DNA of 48,492 nucleotides, taken from contig NZ_JAAZQJ010000018.1 in the NCBI RefSeq assembly GCF_012275375.1, positions 1-48,492 on the forward strand. Direction: 5' to 3'. The translations under genes were made by a program, and so were the position numbers. The DNA is from Dyella sp. SG609 (GTDB taxonomy: Bacteria; Pseudomonadota; Gammaproteobacteria; Xanthomonadales; Rhodanobacteraceae). The notes under the pieces are model-generated. The model did no database searches. It worked only from the letters and a program-made list of their open reading frames with translations, and had not been told where the DNA came from. The first letter of the stretch is position 1; the number at the start of each line of letters is the position of its first letter. Positions 1-8,010 of this stretch are shown piece by piece.

Positions 1-15
1 CCATGGACATCTGGG

Positions 16-30
16 AGGCCTTGCGCCAAT
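16..30. repeat. 15-bp direct repeat, copy 1
   Basis: The sequence CCTTGCGCCAATGAT occurs here and again at 302-316, where it encodes the last residues of the 66-residue ORF on the minus strand. Here the minus-strand frame reads HHWRK, against DHWRK in that ORF. This suggests a second related reading frame running off the left edge, or a remnant. The evidence is one short match only. Confidence 0.35.
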
Positions 31-298
31 GATGTTCGAGGCGGCTAACTCAAAATCCAGTAGCTAACCGTCTACGAAAGCGGGGGCGTACCAGGCAGTG
101 AACTTATCCCAATCGATGAACATCACCCCTACTCCAACGAAAAATATCAAGCCGCTATGGCACACCCAAATGAAATACGCATTGAAAGAATGAAGTAATT
201 CAGTACAAAAGACGTTACGACTAGACGGGTGATTGCGATCGAAGAGATCGAAAAGAAAACCAGATCTAATAAGCGGCACCCAAATTGGTGCCGTGTAG

Positions 299-499
299 TC
301 AGACCTTGCGCCAATGATCGGGATTGTGCTTATCGGACAGATGGCGTACCCGTGCGACGTGCAAGGCATCGCTCGGATGCGTTCGCTGCGCCCAAGCAAT
401 GGCATCTGCCTGAGTGGCTGCCGTGTGCAACGGAGTATTCAAATGGGCTGGTTCGACCGTGAAGCGCCCATCATGCTCATTGATGAAAAGACTGCTCAT
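299..499 (-). CDS. Small uncharacterised protein, 66 aa
   Basis: I do not recognise the family. The product is soluble-looking and polar, has no signal peptide or membrane segment, and ends in DHWRKV. The ATG at 499 is preceded by GAGGT eight bases upstream on the minus strand, a reasonable ribosome binding site, and this is the main support for the gene. It lies in an AT-richer stretch than the rest of the window. The end of the gene shares a 15-bp repeat with positions 16-30. Reading frames on the other strand here have no comparable start signal. It could be a small conserved protein of the lineage or an accessory gene; the function is unknown. Confidence 0.5.
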   Translation of the reverse strand: MSSLFINEHDGRFTVEPAHLNTPLHTAATQADAIAWAQRTHPSDALHVARVRHLSDKHNPDHWRKV

Positions 500-1006
500 A
501 TGGTTTTACCTCATCCATGCAAAGGCCCATTGGGCCGGAAAACCTGAACAATGGAATTAACTAAAGAGCTCAATTCGGAATCATCCGAATCAAAGCTTGG
601 GCTGAGCTTTAATAGCGACTGCAGCCAACCGTCCTGATGTCTCCATCAAGGTGTCGGCACAAGCGAGTTGATTTCCCCTTTCCACGCTCCAGCCCCATGT
701 TGCGTGTTTCAGCCCTACCTGGCCGTGTCCCTTAGATCACCGCACCCGAAGCTCATCTGAGACCTGCGTCACATAGTCAACCATTGATGAGCGTGAAGGA
801 ATTGTGATTTCTCTTCCGGCCGAGCCTGGAACGCAAAAGGCCTGTTTACAGGCAACAGCTTATGGCTCTGATATCCCGCCTTGCCTTGCCAACACCAAGA
901 AAGCCCGGCAGATGCGATCGCCGGACTTCCTTGACTGCGCTCTGTTCGTTATCGCGACTCTGCCTGCCACCATGCGGGGCGCAACTCAGGACAAGTCACT
1001 ACCTCG
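500..1006. other. Gene-poor stretch, no convincing gene
   Basis: About 500 bases with no coding region I can support. A plus-strand frame starting with GTG at 804 has a fair Shine-Dalgarno sequence (GAAGGA) but runs antisense into the better-supported gene at 1007-1312 and has atypical composition. A 37-codon minus-strand frame at 860-973 lies just downstream of that gene and lacks a ribosome binding site. A short palindrome, GGCCTGTTTACAGGC, lies at 839-853. The upstream part should contain the promoter of the gene ending at 299. Confidence 0.5.
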
Positions 1007-1312
1007 CTACGACTCGACCACCACGCTCTCCGTATCCCCTCGCACCTGCTCCCACTGCATCCTCAAATGCCCCTGCGCCGCACAACTCGTCCCCATCTCG
1101 ATAAACGCGGCAATGCCCGCCAGCATGATCGGCAAGTGACGCCCCTTCATACCCCCACGCTCATCCACCAACTCAGCCACCAAATGAATCGCACTATGCG
1201 CGTACTGCAACCACTCGGTCGCATCGTTCAACAACGCGTCCGGCCCCGCGTCAGGGTCGGAGTAATAGTTGGCATGACGGCTCACCCACGCTTCGCCAAA
1301 AACATCATTCAT
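1007..1312 (-). CDS. Small uncharacterised helical protein, 101 aa
   Basis: The product is a predicted alpha-helical, soluble protein without a signal peptide. The start at 1312 is chosen because AAGGAG lies six bases upstream on the minus strand; an upstream in-frame ATG at 1333 has no such site. The central part (residues ~30-85) contains two amphipathic helices (AIHLVAELVDERGG, then PIMLAGIAAFIEMG). This resembles the general layout of the small DUF3077/DUF6124-type proteins that are abundant in pseudomonads, but I cannot confirm membership from sequence reading alone. It stands alone in the gene-poor left end, with short non-coding or remnant sequence on both sides. Confidence 0.65.
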   Translation of the reverse strand: MNDVFGEAWVSRHANYYSDPDAGPDALLNDATEWLQYAHSAIHLVAELVDERGGMKGRHLPIMLAGIAAFIEMGTSCAAQGHLRMQWEQVRGDTESVVVES

Positions 1313-1552
1313 AAGCAACTCCTTGCTACACACCGCATCCCCGCCCTTTAAAACGGCACGCCGCCAACCAGCACAGCGTGCCGCCGACCTTACGGACTCG
1401 AGGATTTACCGACAGCCCAATATCTGGACCGCCGGGCGGCTTGATTGAGGAAGTGATTTGCGGCTTCAGCAGCTTTCGCCGTTGCGCAGGGCAACGCGCC
1501 GGGTTACACGGCTAGGACTTATTACCTGCGAAAACTCTTAGACCGCGGCTCT

Positions 1553-1654
1553 TCAACCCTGTCCGCGATGTCGCCGGACAGCCCGAATGTTCGGTGGGTA
1601 TGCCGCTCGGGGGATCGGCGAGCGCGCGAGTGACGTATGATCTGGCACAGCCAT
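1553..1654 (-). CDS. Possible 33-aa small ORF or gene remnant
   Basis: A minus-strand frame of 33 codons begins with ATG at 1654 and has AAGGAG six bases upstream. That spacing and sequence (AAGGAGTT) are nearly identical to those of the gene starting at 1312. The peptide is Arg/Pro-rich with no recognisable domain. It may be a real small protein, or the 5' remnant of a former paralogue of the gene at 1007-1312 that kept its translation signal but lost its body. Confidence is low because the only evidence is the start signal. Confidence 0.25.
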   Translation of the reverse strand: MAVPDHTSLARSPIPRAAYPPNIRAVRRHRGQG

Positions 1655-1685
1655 GATCAACTCCTTAGACAGTTGGTGATGGTCA

Positions 1686-1719
1686 GCGGGTCGTAGGAGC
1701 GCCAACTCCTGCGGCCCGC
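1686..1719. repeat. REP-like imperfect hairpin
   Basis: Arms of 14 bases (1686-1699 and 1706-1719) pair at 12 of 14 positions around a six-base loop. The GTAGGAG core resembles the GTAGGAGCG class of repetitive extragenic palindromes of pseudomonads and xanthomonads. I see no second copy in this window. Confidence 0.45.
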
Positions 1720-2090
1720 GCTTTCACGACATCGCTGCCATGGCTGCCCGCGACGCGCTTCTGAAATCACTCCGCGGGCAACGCCATCGACACTATCAAA
1801 TCGATTTTTAGTTGTCTGTAGGCGCAAGCCTGTATTGCGTATCCAATAAATACGATAAGGATCAATCTGTCAGATTGCTCCGTCTCACTGATCGCTTCGC
1901 ATGCATCAAACCGGCCACGCACGGCCTCTCCGCGATCAGCAAAAACCAGCAGCGCATGTCAGCGATCCCCTACGTCGCACGCACGACCCTTGCATAACAC
2001 CACTGACGGATGCCGCCCCGCATCCGCCAGGCGCACAGTAGCCGCCGCTCCGCCCTCGCGGAGCCACTACCGATGAATCTGGAGAACGTC

Positions 2091-2366
2091 ATGTCCAACA
2101 AACGCGCTGCCGAGTTCCGGCTCGAACACACCAATGGCCAGCAGGTGCTCAAGCTGTACCTGCCGAAGGGCGCCTCGTTTGCCGAAGCGTCCAAGTACGA
2201 AAAGCTGCGCCAGGAAATCATCCGCGGCCTGACCGGGTGCCCGGCCTGCACCTCGGGTGTGCCGTTCCACATCTCGGACGACCCGGTGATCCTGGTCGCG
2301 TCCGAAGCCGCTCACGTCGTCGAACGCGCCAACGCGCAGATCGGCGCGCGGACCGCAGCTGCCTGA
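2091..2366 (+). CDS. Small Cys-containing protein, putative MNIO substrate/precursor
   Basis: The product is a 91-aa soluble protein with no signal peptide. The start at 2091 is chosen because GGAG lies six bases upstream; an in-frame ATG at 2072 would add six residues. Residues 8-47 look like a folded or helical leader region. Residues 49-56 carry the only two cysteines, in GCPACTSG (C50 and C53), followed by a short tail ending in Ala repeats. The gene is 18 bp upstream of a DUF692/MNIO enzyme gene and on the same strand. MNIO enzymes are known to modify cysteines or backbone of small precursor proteins encoded next to them, so this is inferred to be the substrate. Bufferin precursors carry signal peptides and this one does not. 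Alternatively, the CxxC pair could simply bind metal. Confidence 0.7.
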   Translation: MSNKRAAEFRLEHTNGQQVLKLYLPKGASFAEASKYEKLRQEIIRGLTGCPACTSGVPFHISDDPVILVASEAAHVVERANAQIGARTAAA

Positions 2367-2384
2367 TCTGTCGGTTACCGCCAC

Positions 2385-3314
2385 ATGTTCAAGCGTCACT
2401 CGATCGGCGTCGGGGTGTTGTTCAACCCGTCTCTCGCGCATTTCGTCGAGCACTGCTCCGACGCCGTCGATTTCTATTCGGTCATTCCCGAGCGCTTCTG
2501 GAACGACCACGGCCGCGGCGCCAGCCAGCGCTTCGTGCCGCTGCCCAACGAGATCGATCTGCTCGATCGCATCGCGGCGAAAAAAACCGTGGTGGCGCAC
2601 GGCGTCGGGCTGTCCATCGCCAGCGCGTCGTTGTTCGATCTGGACTACGTCCACCAGCTCAAGGACTGGCAAGCGCGCTACGGTTTCGCCTGGATCAGCG
2701 AGCATCTCGCCGCTGTGCGCATCGCGCAGGCGGCGGGCAGCGATCACCATGCGGGTCTCGCCCTGCCCTTGCCGTGGGACGAGGAATTGCTCGACCTGCT
2801 CTGCACGCGCATCCAGCAGGCGCAGGATGTGCTTGGACAGCCCATGCTGTTCGAGAACGGCGTGGAATACACGCCCGTGCCGTTTTCGGAAATGAGCGAG
2901 CCGGCCTTCCTCAATGCACTGGTCGCGCGCACCGGCTGCGGCGTGCTGCTGGACCTGCACAATCTGCATGTGAACGCGAAGAACCTGGGCCGCTCGCCCG
3001 TCGACTTTATCGACGCGCTGAATCTGGACGCGGTGCAGGAGATCCATATCGCCGGCGGCTCGACCATGCACGGCATCTACCTGGACTCGCACTCGGGGCC
3101 ATGCCCGCCGGAAGTATTCGAGCTGCTGGCCCTGGTGGCGCCGCGTTGCCCCCGTCTGCGCGGCGTGACGTTCGAATTCCTCGAATCGTATTTCCCCCTG
3201 ATGGGCGACCACGGCGTACTCGCGCAGATCGCGCTTGCGCGCCAGGCGCTGCACCCCTCCGCGAGCAACCTGCCATGTCCCTTGCCGAGTTCCAGCGCGC
3301 GCTTGGCGATCTGA
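2385..3314 (+). CDS. DUF692 / MNIO-family multinuclear non-heme iron enzyme
   Basis: This is a 309-aa TIM-barrel-type protein of the DUF692 family (MbnB, TglH and BufB1 relatives), slightly longer than the usual 270-290 because of a C-terminal tail. The expected metal-site motifs are all visible: H72 in AHGVGLS, E106/H107 in SEHLA, E157 in FENGVEY, D190/N193/H195 in LDLHNLH, E219/H221 in EIHIAGG, D234/H236 in DSHSG and E264 in FEF. Such enzymes use two or three irons and O2 to rearrange or heterocyclise residues in a partner peptide. The gene sits between a small Cys protein and a DUF2063-like partner. Its last 40 bp overlap the next gene, which suggests translational coupling. The specific chemistry cannot be told from sequence. 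Confidence 0.9.
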   Translation: MFKRHSIGVGVLFNPSLAHFVEHCSDAVDFYSVIPERFWNDHGRGASQRFVPLPNEIDLLDRIAAKKTVVAHGVGLSIASASLFDLDYVHQLKDWQARYGFAWISEHLAAVRIAQAAGSDHHAGLALPLPWDEELLDLLCTRIQQAQDVLGQPMLFENGVEYTPVPFSEMSEPAFLNALVARTGCGVLLDLHNLHVNAKNLGRSPVDFIDALNLDAVQEIHIAGGSTMHGIYLDSHSGPCPPEVFELLALVAPRCPRLRGVTFEFLESYFPLMGDHGVLAQIALARQALHPSASNLPCPLPSSSARLAI

Positions 3315-3895
3315 TCGCCTCGCCGCTGCACAGCGCCGAGGTCGCCGCACAACCGCAGCGGGCGTTGCACGACTATGCCTTGACGCAGCGCGAACGGCGG
3401 CGCCTGTGGGTAATGGCCCGCAACTCCGGCATGCGCATGAACTGCACGCTCTATCGCATCAATCGCATCATCCCCATCCATTCCGTCTTGCCGCGCACCT
3501 GCCGCCGCTTGGGCGAGATTCTTGGCGGCGTGCTCGACGCCTATTTCGCCGACGAGCCGGAAAGCACCCTGCAATACCTGCTCGAAGCCCATCGCTTCGC
3601 GCACTGGCTGCTCGCCCATCCGCCAGCGATTCATTGGCCGGTGGATGCCTTGCGCGACCTGCTCACCTTCGAACTGGCCTGCCATCACGTGATGAGCGCG
3701 CCGCGCCAGCCGCCCGAACAGAGCGAGGACGATCCGCGCCTGTGCCTGGTCACGCTCCACCACGACATCGGCAGCCTGCTCGGCGACCAGGCATCCGCAC
3801 CCACGCCGCTGCCCGATCCCGTGACGCTGCTGCTGGATGCGCGCGGGGATACGCTCAGCGTGATGCCGGTGGATGCAGCGCTCGCGTCTCAGTAG
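3275..3895 (+). CDS. DUF2063-like MNIO partner protein
   Basis: This 206-aa soluble protein is encoded by a start codon inside the end of the MNIO gene (40-bp overlap). Its pattern resembles the DUF2063 (HvfC/BufB2-type) partner proteins: an N-terminal helix MSLAEFQRAL, then a conserved-looking helical block (residues ~55-140) with LYRINRII, SVLPRTCRRLG and LRDLLTFELA. Known partners (MbnC, TglI, BufB2) bind the precursor leader and present it to the enzyme. The same role is inferred here from position and pattern, not from a clear-cut motif. The C-terminal ~60 residues are variable-looking and beta-rich. Confidence 0.7.
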   Translation: MSLAEFQRALGDLIASPLHSAEVAAQPQRALHDYALTQRERRRLWVMARNSGMRMNCTLYRINRIIPIHSVLPRTCRRLGEILGGVLDAYFADEPESTLQYLLEAHRFAHWLLAHPPAIHWPVDALRDLLTFELACHHVMSAPRQPPEQSEDDPRLCLVTLHHDIGSLLGDQASAPTPLPDPVTLLLDARGDTLSVMPVDAALASQ

Positions 3896-3939
3896 GATCG
3901 CCATGGGCGAGCCCAAACCGGCTTGCAGCGAGACAAGCC

Positions 3940-4698
3940 ATGCACCCTTCTGCCGCCACGGCCCACGCCAGAATCTCGCGCTACAGCTCCACCCCGATGG
4001 CTGTCCATAGCCACGCCACACCCAGCCTCACGCTGGTGTTGAACGGCCGCTACGAGGAAACCATCCGCGGCCGCTCCGCCTGGCACGGCGCAGGAGCGCT
4101 GCTGTTCTATCCGCCGGGCGAACCGCATGCGCAGCTGTTCGCTCCGGGCGGCGCGGTGAAGCTCAGCCTTGCGCCCGCGGCAGCCATGCTGGAATACCTG
4201 ACGGAGCGCCTGCCGCTGGCCGAAGCGCCCGTCGCCACCGCGCCGGAACTGGTACGCCTGGGCCAGCGCATGGCACAGGAGCTTCGCCTCGCCGACGCGC
4301 ATTCGCCAGCCGCACTGGAAGGCCTCTCCTGGGAACTCGTCGCCCTGTTCGGCCGCCACGCCGGGCACCGCAGCACGCAGGACACCGCCAGCGTCACCAG
4401 GGCGCGCGAATGCATCGCCGCCCATCTGGATCAGCCGCTGTCCATCGCGCGCCTGGCTGCGCTCTGCGGCATCCACCCCGCACGCCTGGCCCGCGCCTTT
4501 CGCCGCGAGCTAGGCCTGGGGCCGGGCGAGTACCAGCGCAAGCTGCGGCTGGAGCAGGCGCTGCGCCTGGTCAGCGAGACGGAGGCGCCGCTCGGCGAGG
4601 TGGCGCTGGCCTGCGGCTTCTGCGACCAGTCGCATCTGTCCCGGGCGTTCAAGGCGGCCTATGGCTGCGCGCCGACCGCGTTGCGGCGCTGTTCGTAG
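3940..4698 (+). CDS. AraC-family transcriptional regulator
   Basis: This 252-aa protein has an N-terminal cupin-like sensor region (residues ~10-80, with PPGEPHAQLF typical of the AraC_binding fold). The C-terminal ~100 residues carry the double helix-turn-helix: LSIARLAALCGIHPARLARAFRR-type first HTH and VALACGFCDQSHLSRAFK second HTH. It starts 44 bp after the MNIO partner gene on the same strand, so it may control or be co-transcribed with that cassette; this is inference from proximity. The ATG at 3940 gives a full-length protein, and an ATG at 3903 is out of frame. The ligand is unknown. Confidence 0.88.
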   Translation: MHPSAATAHARISRYSSTPMAVHSHATPSLTLVLNGRYEETIRGRSAWHGAGALLFYPPGEPHAQLFAPGGAVKLSLAPAAAMLEYLTERLPLAEAPVATAPELVRLGQRMAQELRLADAHSPAALEGLSWELVALFGRHAGHRSTQDTASVTRARECIAAHLDQPLSIARLAALCGIHPARLARAFRRELGLGPGEYQRKLRLEQALRLVSETEAPLGEVALACGFCDQSHLSRAFKAAYGCAPTALRRCS

Positions 4699-4773
4699 CA
4701 TCCCAATCGTCACGGCGATCCAAGACGGCGGCGGCGCCCGCGGCCTAAGCTCCGCGGCGGAACCGGATGCAGG

Positions 4774-6246
4774 ATGGCAACGATGATCCCCTTACTGAGC
4801 GCAGCCTTGACGGCCACCGCCCTGGCGAGCGCGCCCGCGCCTTACGACGCCCACGCGTGGCGCGCGGACTTCGCGCAGCTGAAGACGGCGCTGCAGGCGC
4901 GCTACGTCAACCTGGCCTGGATGGGATCGTACGAGAGCGGCATCGACGTACCCGCCCTCACTCACCGCGCCGAACTCGCCCTCGACGCCGCCCATAGCGA
5001 CGCCGAGGCGCGCGATGTCTTGCGCACCTTCGTCGCGGGCTTCCACGACGGCCATCTCTCCGAGCTGGCCACCCAGCTGGCGGCGCAAGGCGATGCGCCG
5101 GAACCTGAGAAAGCGACGCTGGATCCCGCCGATCCGGCCTCCGGCTGCGCGGCCATGGGCTACGCCTCGACCGCCAGCGTCGCCTTCAGCCAGCCATTCG
5201 AAAGCCTGCCCGGTGTGCATCTGCTGGGCGATGGGCAGAGCAGCGTGTTGCGCATCGGCATGGCCGACGTCGACGGCCGGCGCATCGGCCTGGTGCGCCT
5301 GCAGGTGTTCCGAGCGCGCGGCTTCCCGCAGGCCTGTCTGCGCGCATGGGCGCAGGCGCGCCAGGCGGCGACGCCGATCACCCGCGCCGCCATCGGCGAA
5401 GCGGCGCGCTACCTATGGCTGAAGGAACTGGCCGAGCAACTGAAAGCGCTGCGCAGCGCGGGCGCGCAAGCGGTGATCGTCGACGTCGGCAACAACGGCG
5501 GCGGCGACGACAGCGGCGACTGGATTCCGCGGCTGTTCGGCACGCGGCCGGTCGCTTCGTCGCGCCTGCTGGTGGTGGATGCGCCCGAGGGCATGGCTTA
5601 TCTCGACGAAGAGATCGACGGACTGACCGAGGCGCTGGCAGCCAAGCCCGGCGGCAAGGCCAAGGCGGATCTGGAAAAAGCGCTGGCCGCGTTCAAGGCG
5701 CGCAAGGCCAGCCTCGGCGCGGCGCCGTGCGATCTCTCCTGGGTGTGGCAGGAGCGCCGTGCATGGCGCGACGTCGCCTGCCGCCGCGTCATCGACGCGG
5801 GTTATGCCGACGGCCCGCTGCCCGGCCTTCCCGCGCATGCCTATGGCGACGAGACCACCGAGCAGGCCTTGGCGTGGTCGACCATCGTGCAGGACCTCTA
5901 TGGCGCGTGGCCCGGCCCCGCTTATGTGCTCACCGACGGCAAGACCTTTTCCTCGGCCGAAATGTTCGCGGCCACGATGAAGGACAACGGCGCGGCGAAA
6001 ACCATCGGCGTGCGTACCGGCGGCGATGGCTGCGGTTTTATGGGCGACGTTCCGCCCTTGGTGCTTGCGCATTCGCGCCTGCGCTTCCGCGTGCCGAACT
6101 GCATGCGATTGCGCGCGGATGGCACGGACGAAGTTGCGGGCATCGCACCGGATCTGCCCATCGCCCCCACCGAAGGCGAAAGCGACCGCGCCCGTGCGGC
6201 GCGCCTGCTGCGGACGGTGGCGGCGGAACTGGAGCCGGGCCACTAG
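4774..6246 (+). CDS. Exported S41-family (tail-specific protease-like) peptidase
   Basis: This 490-aa protein has a probable signal peptide (residues 1-~20, ending in ALASAPA). An N-terminal helical domain is followed by the S41 core: a VIVDVGNNGGGD segment (about residues 234-245) and a TFSSAEMFA segment, where Ser393 is the likely nucleophile by alignment with the SAxE motif. This is followed by GVRTGGDGCGF. S41 enzymes cleave unfolded or tail-tagged proteins in the periplasm; the substrate here is unknown. No PDZ domain is obvious, unlike CtpA/Tsp. ATG at 4774 is nearly abutted by AGG; an ATG at 4783 has better spacing and may be the true start. A putative M61-like protease gene follows after 39 bp, suggesting an operon. 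Confidence 0.85.
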   Translation: MATMIPLLSAALTATALASAPAPYDAHAWRADFAQLKTALQARYVNLAWMGSYESGIDVPALTHRAELALDAAHSDAEARDVLRTFVAGFHDGHLSELATQLAAQGDAPEPEKATLDPADPASGCAAMGYASTASVAFSQPFESLPGVHLLGDGQSSVLRIGMADVDGRRIGLVRLQVFRARGFPQACLRAWAQARQAATPITRAAIGEAARYLWLKELAEQLKALRSAGAQAVIVDVGNNGGGDDSGDWIPRLFGTRPVASSRLLVVDAPEGMAYLDEEIDGLTEALAAKPGGKAKADLEKALAAFKARKASLGAAPCDLSWVWQERRAWRDVACRRVIDAGYADGPLPGLPAHAYGDETTEQALAWSTIVQDLYGAWPGPAYVLTDGKTFSSAEMFAATMKDNGAAKTIGVRTGGDGCGFMGDVPPLVLAHSRLRFRVPNCMRLRADGTDEVAGIAPDLPIAPTEGESDRARAARLLRTVAAELEPGH

Positions 6247-6285
6247 CAGGCTGTAGCCTTCGGTTTTCCCCAAGGCAGTACCGGC

Positions 6286-8010
6286 ATGCGCTCCGTTCAA
6301 AACGTCCCGTTGTTTTACCCCGTGGTTTTCCTGGGCCTGGCGGCGTCTTCGATCGCCAGCTCGTTCGCCGCAACGCCTGCCGAGAAGCCGGCCGCGTCGC
6401 TCGACCTCACGCTGTCCACCACGCAGGCCAGCGGCGGCAGCGCCGACGGGATCGCCGTCAGCTATGCCTACACGCCGGCAACGCCGGCCGCCGCGCCGGT
6501 GACGCTGCAACTGGACACGCTGGAACCCGGGCTAGAACGCAGCACGGACCAGGTCGCGGACCTTGTCCTTAGCGACGATCGCGGCGCGCTCCCCATCGGC
6601 CCCGCGCTTGTGCGCAAGGACGGGCCGCGGAGCCTCCAGACCTGGACGACGACGCGCGCCGCGACGGGCGTGGTGCACGTGTCCTACCGCATGCACGTCG
6701 CCCCCAGCCGGCCGAAGAAGCGCGGCCCGCAGGTCGATCTGCAGGCGGCGGGCGGCGGCATTTCCGGCGGCTACGTCGGCGTGCTGGCCTTGCCCGATAT
6801 CGGCGAGGCCAGTTTCAAGACCCGGGTGCACTGGAAGCTCGCGCCGGGCGCCATGGGCGTGAGCTCGTACGGCGAAGGCGATTACGCGGGCAGCTTCACC
6901 GCCGACAAGCTACTGGGCACGCTGTTCCTGGCGGGGCCGGTCAAGACCTTCCGGCCGCGGGGCCAGGCCAAGGATGCGGGGCTGGAAATCTACGGCCTGG
7001 GCGTGACGCAGGAGCAGGTGCAGGCGGCGGGCGGTTGGGCTGCCAAGGCTTACGCCGCGGAACTCAAGGGGTTCAAGCTCGAAGGCAACCGCGCGTATCG
7101 CTACATGATCCGTTCCTTCGACGGCGTGGCGAACCCCAGCGGCCGCGCCGCCGAGCATTCCTTCATGCTCTACGTGCCGCCGGGCCAGAGCCCCGACACC
7201 ACGGAGCTGCACTACACGGTGGCGCACGAAATGGTGCACAGCCTCGCGCGCAATCTGGCGAAAGAAGACATCGAAGGCGACTGGTACACCGAAGGCCTGG
7301 CCAATTACATCGCGCTGACCGTGCCCGATGCGGCGGGACTGTACACGCCGGCCGAATATCTTGAGCTGGTCAGCGGCCAGAGCGCCGGCTATTACACCAA
7401 CGCGAAACGCTCGCTGCCCAATAGCGCGCTTCCCGCCGTCGTGTGGTCGGGCCGCAACGCGTGGATGCTTCCGTACAACCGCGGCACCCTGTATCTGGCC
7501 GACCTGGATGCCAAGCTCAAGGCGCACGGTGCCGGCATCAGCGTGCTCGATCTGGCCAACGAGATGAGTGCGCGGATGAATGCCGGCGCGCCGGAAGACC
7601 ACAGCACCTGGCTGGCGGTGCTTTCCAAGCGGGTTGGCTCCTGGGCGGTGCAGGACTGGAACGACATGATGGACGGCAAGCTTATCGTGCCGGCGGCTGG
7701 CGCTTTCGGGCCGTGCATGCATGCTACGAAGGAAGACGTGCGTATTTTCGATCTCGGCTTTGCGTCGCCGGTGCGGCTGACGGCGGGGGCGAGTATCGGT
7801 GGGTTGGTCAAAGGATCGCCGGCGGAACGTGCGGGGCTGCGCGATGGCGACGTGCTGGAGGCCAGCGTCGACATCAATCCCATGGCGGAAAGCCTCGATA
7901 AACCTGTGGTGCTGAAGGTCACTCGTGGGGGTAAGGCGGAGACGATCAGCTTTGATCCGCGCGGTGGTTCGCAGCCGGGGGTGAGGTGGAGTTCGTCGTG
8001 TGTGCGGTGA
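6286..8010 (+). CDS. Exported M61-like zinc metallopeptidase with C-terminal PDZ
   Basis: This 574-aa protein has a signal peptide (residues 1-~29, ending SSFAA). After a beta-rich N-terminal domain comes a gluzincin zinc site: HEMVH at 314-318 and, 18 residues later, E336 in WYTEGLANY, the spacing expected for the M1/M61 clan. Residues ~500-560 (IGGLVKGSPAERAGLRDGD) form a PDZ-like domain, as in M61 glycyl aminopeptidases. It probably trims peptides in the periplasm. It directly follows the S41-like gene and is probably co-transcribed with it. GC content and codon use drift a little in the last 250 bp, but the frame is intact. Confidence 0.85.
   Translation: MRSVQNVPLFYPVVFLGLAASSIASSFAATPAEKPAASLDLTLSTTQASGGSADGIAVSYAYTPATPAAAPVTLQLDTLEPGLERSTDQVADLVLSDDRGALPIGPALVRKDGPRSLQTWTTTRAATGVVHVSYRMHVAPSRPKKRGPQVDLQAAGGGISGGYVGVLALPDIGEASFKTRVHWKLAPGAMGVSSYGEGDYAGSFTADKLLGTLFLAGPVKTFRPRGQAKDAGLEIYGLGVTQEQVQAAGGWAAKAYAAELKGFKLEGNRAYRYMIRSFDGVANPSGRAAEHSFMLYVPPGQSPDTTELHYTVAHEMVHSLARNLAKEDIEGDWYTEGLANYIALTVPDAAGLYTPAEYLELVSGQSAGYYTNAKRSLPNSALPAVVWSGRNAWMLPYNRGTLYLADLDAKLKAHGAGISVLDLANEMSARMNAGAPEDHSTWLAVLSKRVGSWAVQDWNDMMDGKLIVPAAGAFGPCMHATKEDVRIFDLGFASPVRLTAGASIGGLVKGSPAERAGLRDGDVLEASVDINPMAESLDKPVVLKVTRGGKAETISFDPRGGSQPGVRWSSSCVR

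Larger units (their letters stand above)
1313..2090. other. Long intergenic region with small ORF and palindromes
   Basis: About 780 bases lie between the minus-strand gene ending at 1007 and the MNIO cassette. It contains a 33-codon frame with a strong ribosome binding site (1553-1654), a REP-like imperfect hairpin (1686-1719) and a short palindrome CAATCT-GTC-AGATTG (1863-1877). The promoter of the cassette should lie between about 1800 and 2080, but I see no convincing -35/-10 pair. A 61-codon frame at 1812-1997 begins with TTG, has no ribosome binding site and is not believed. Confidence 0.5.

Noticed and set aside
64-405. 113-codon minus-strand frame with a hydrophobic C-terminal stretch
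   Set aside because: No start codon with a ribosome binding site inside a plausible region; it overlaps the better-supported 66-aa gene at 299-499. The hydrophobic end may be a remnant.
860-973. 37-codon minus-strand frame downstream of the gene at 1007-1312
   Set aside because: No ribosome binding site and no recognised domain. It could be a fragment of a dispersed element, but one copy cannot show that.
804-1139. 111-codon plus-strand frame starting with GTG after GAAGGA
   Set aside because: It runs antisense into the gene at 1007-1312, which has a stronger start signal, and its composition does not look coding.
1812-1997. 61-codon plus-strand frame
   Set aside because: It begins with TTG without a Shine-Dalgarno sequence and lies in the probable regulatory region of the MNIO cassette.
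2067-3350. 427-codon minus-strand frame across the MNIO genes
   Set aside because: An antisense shadow produced by high GC content; its product has no domain, while the plus-strand genes have conserved metal motifs.
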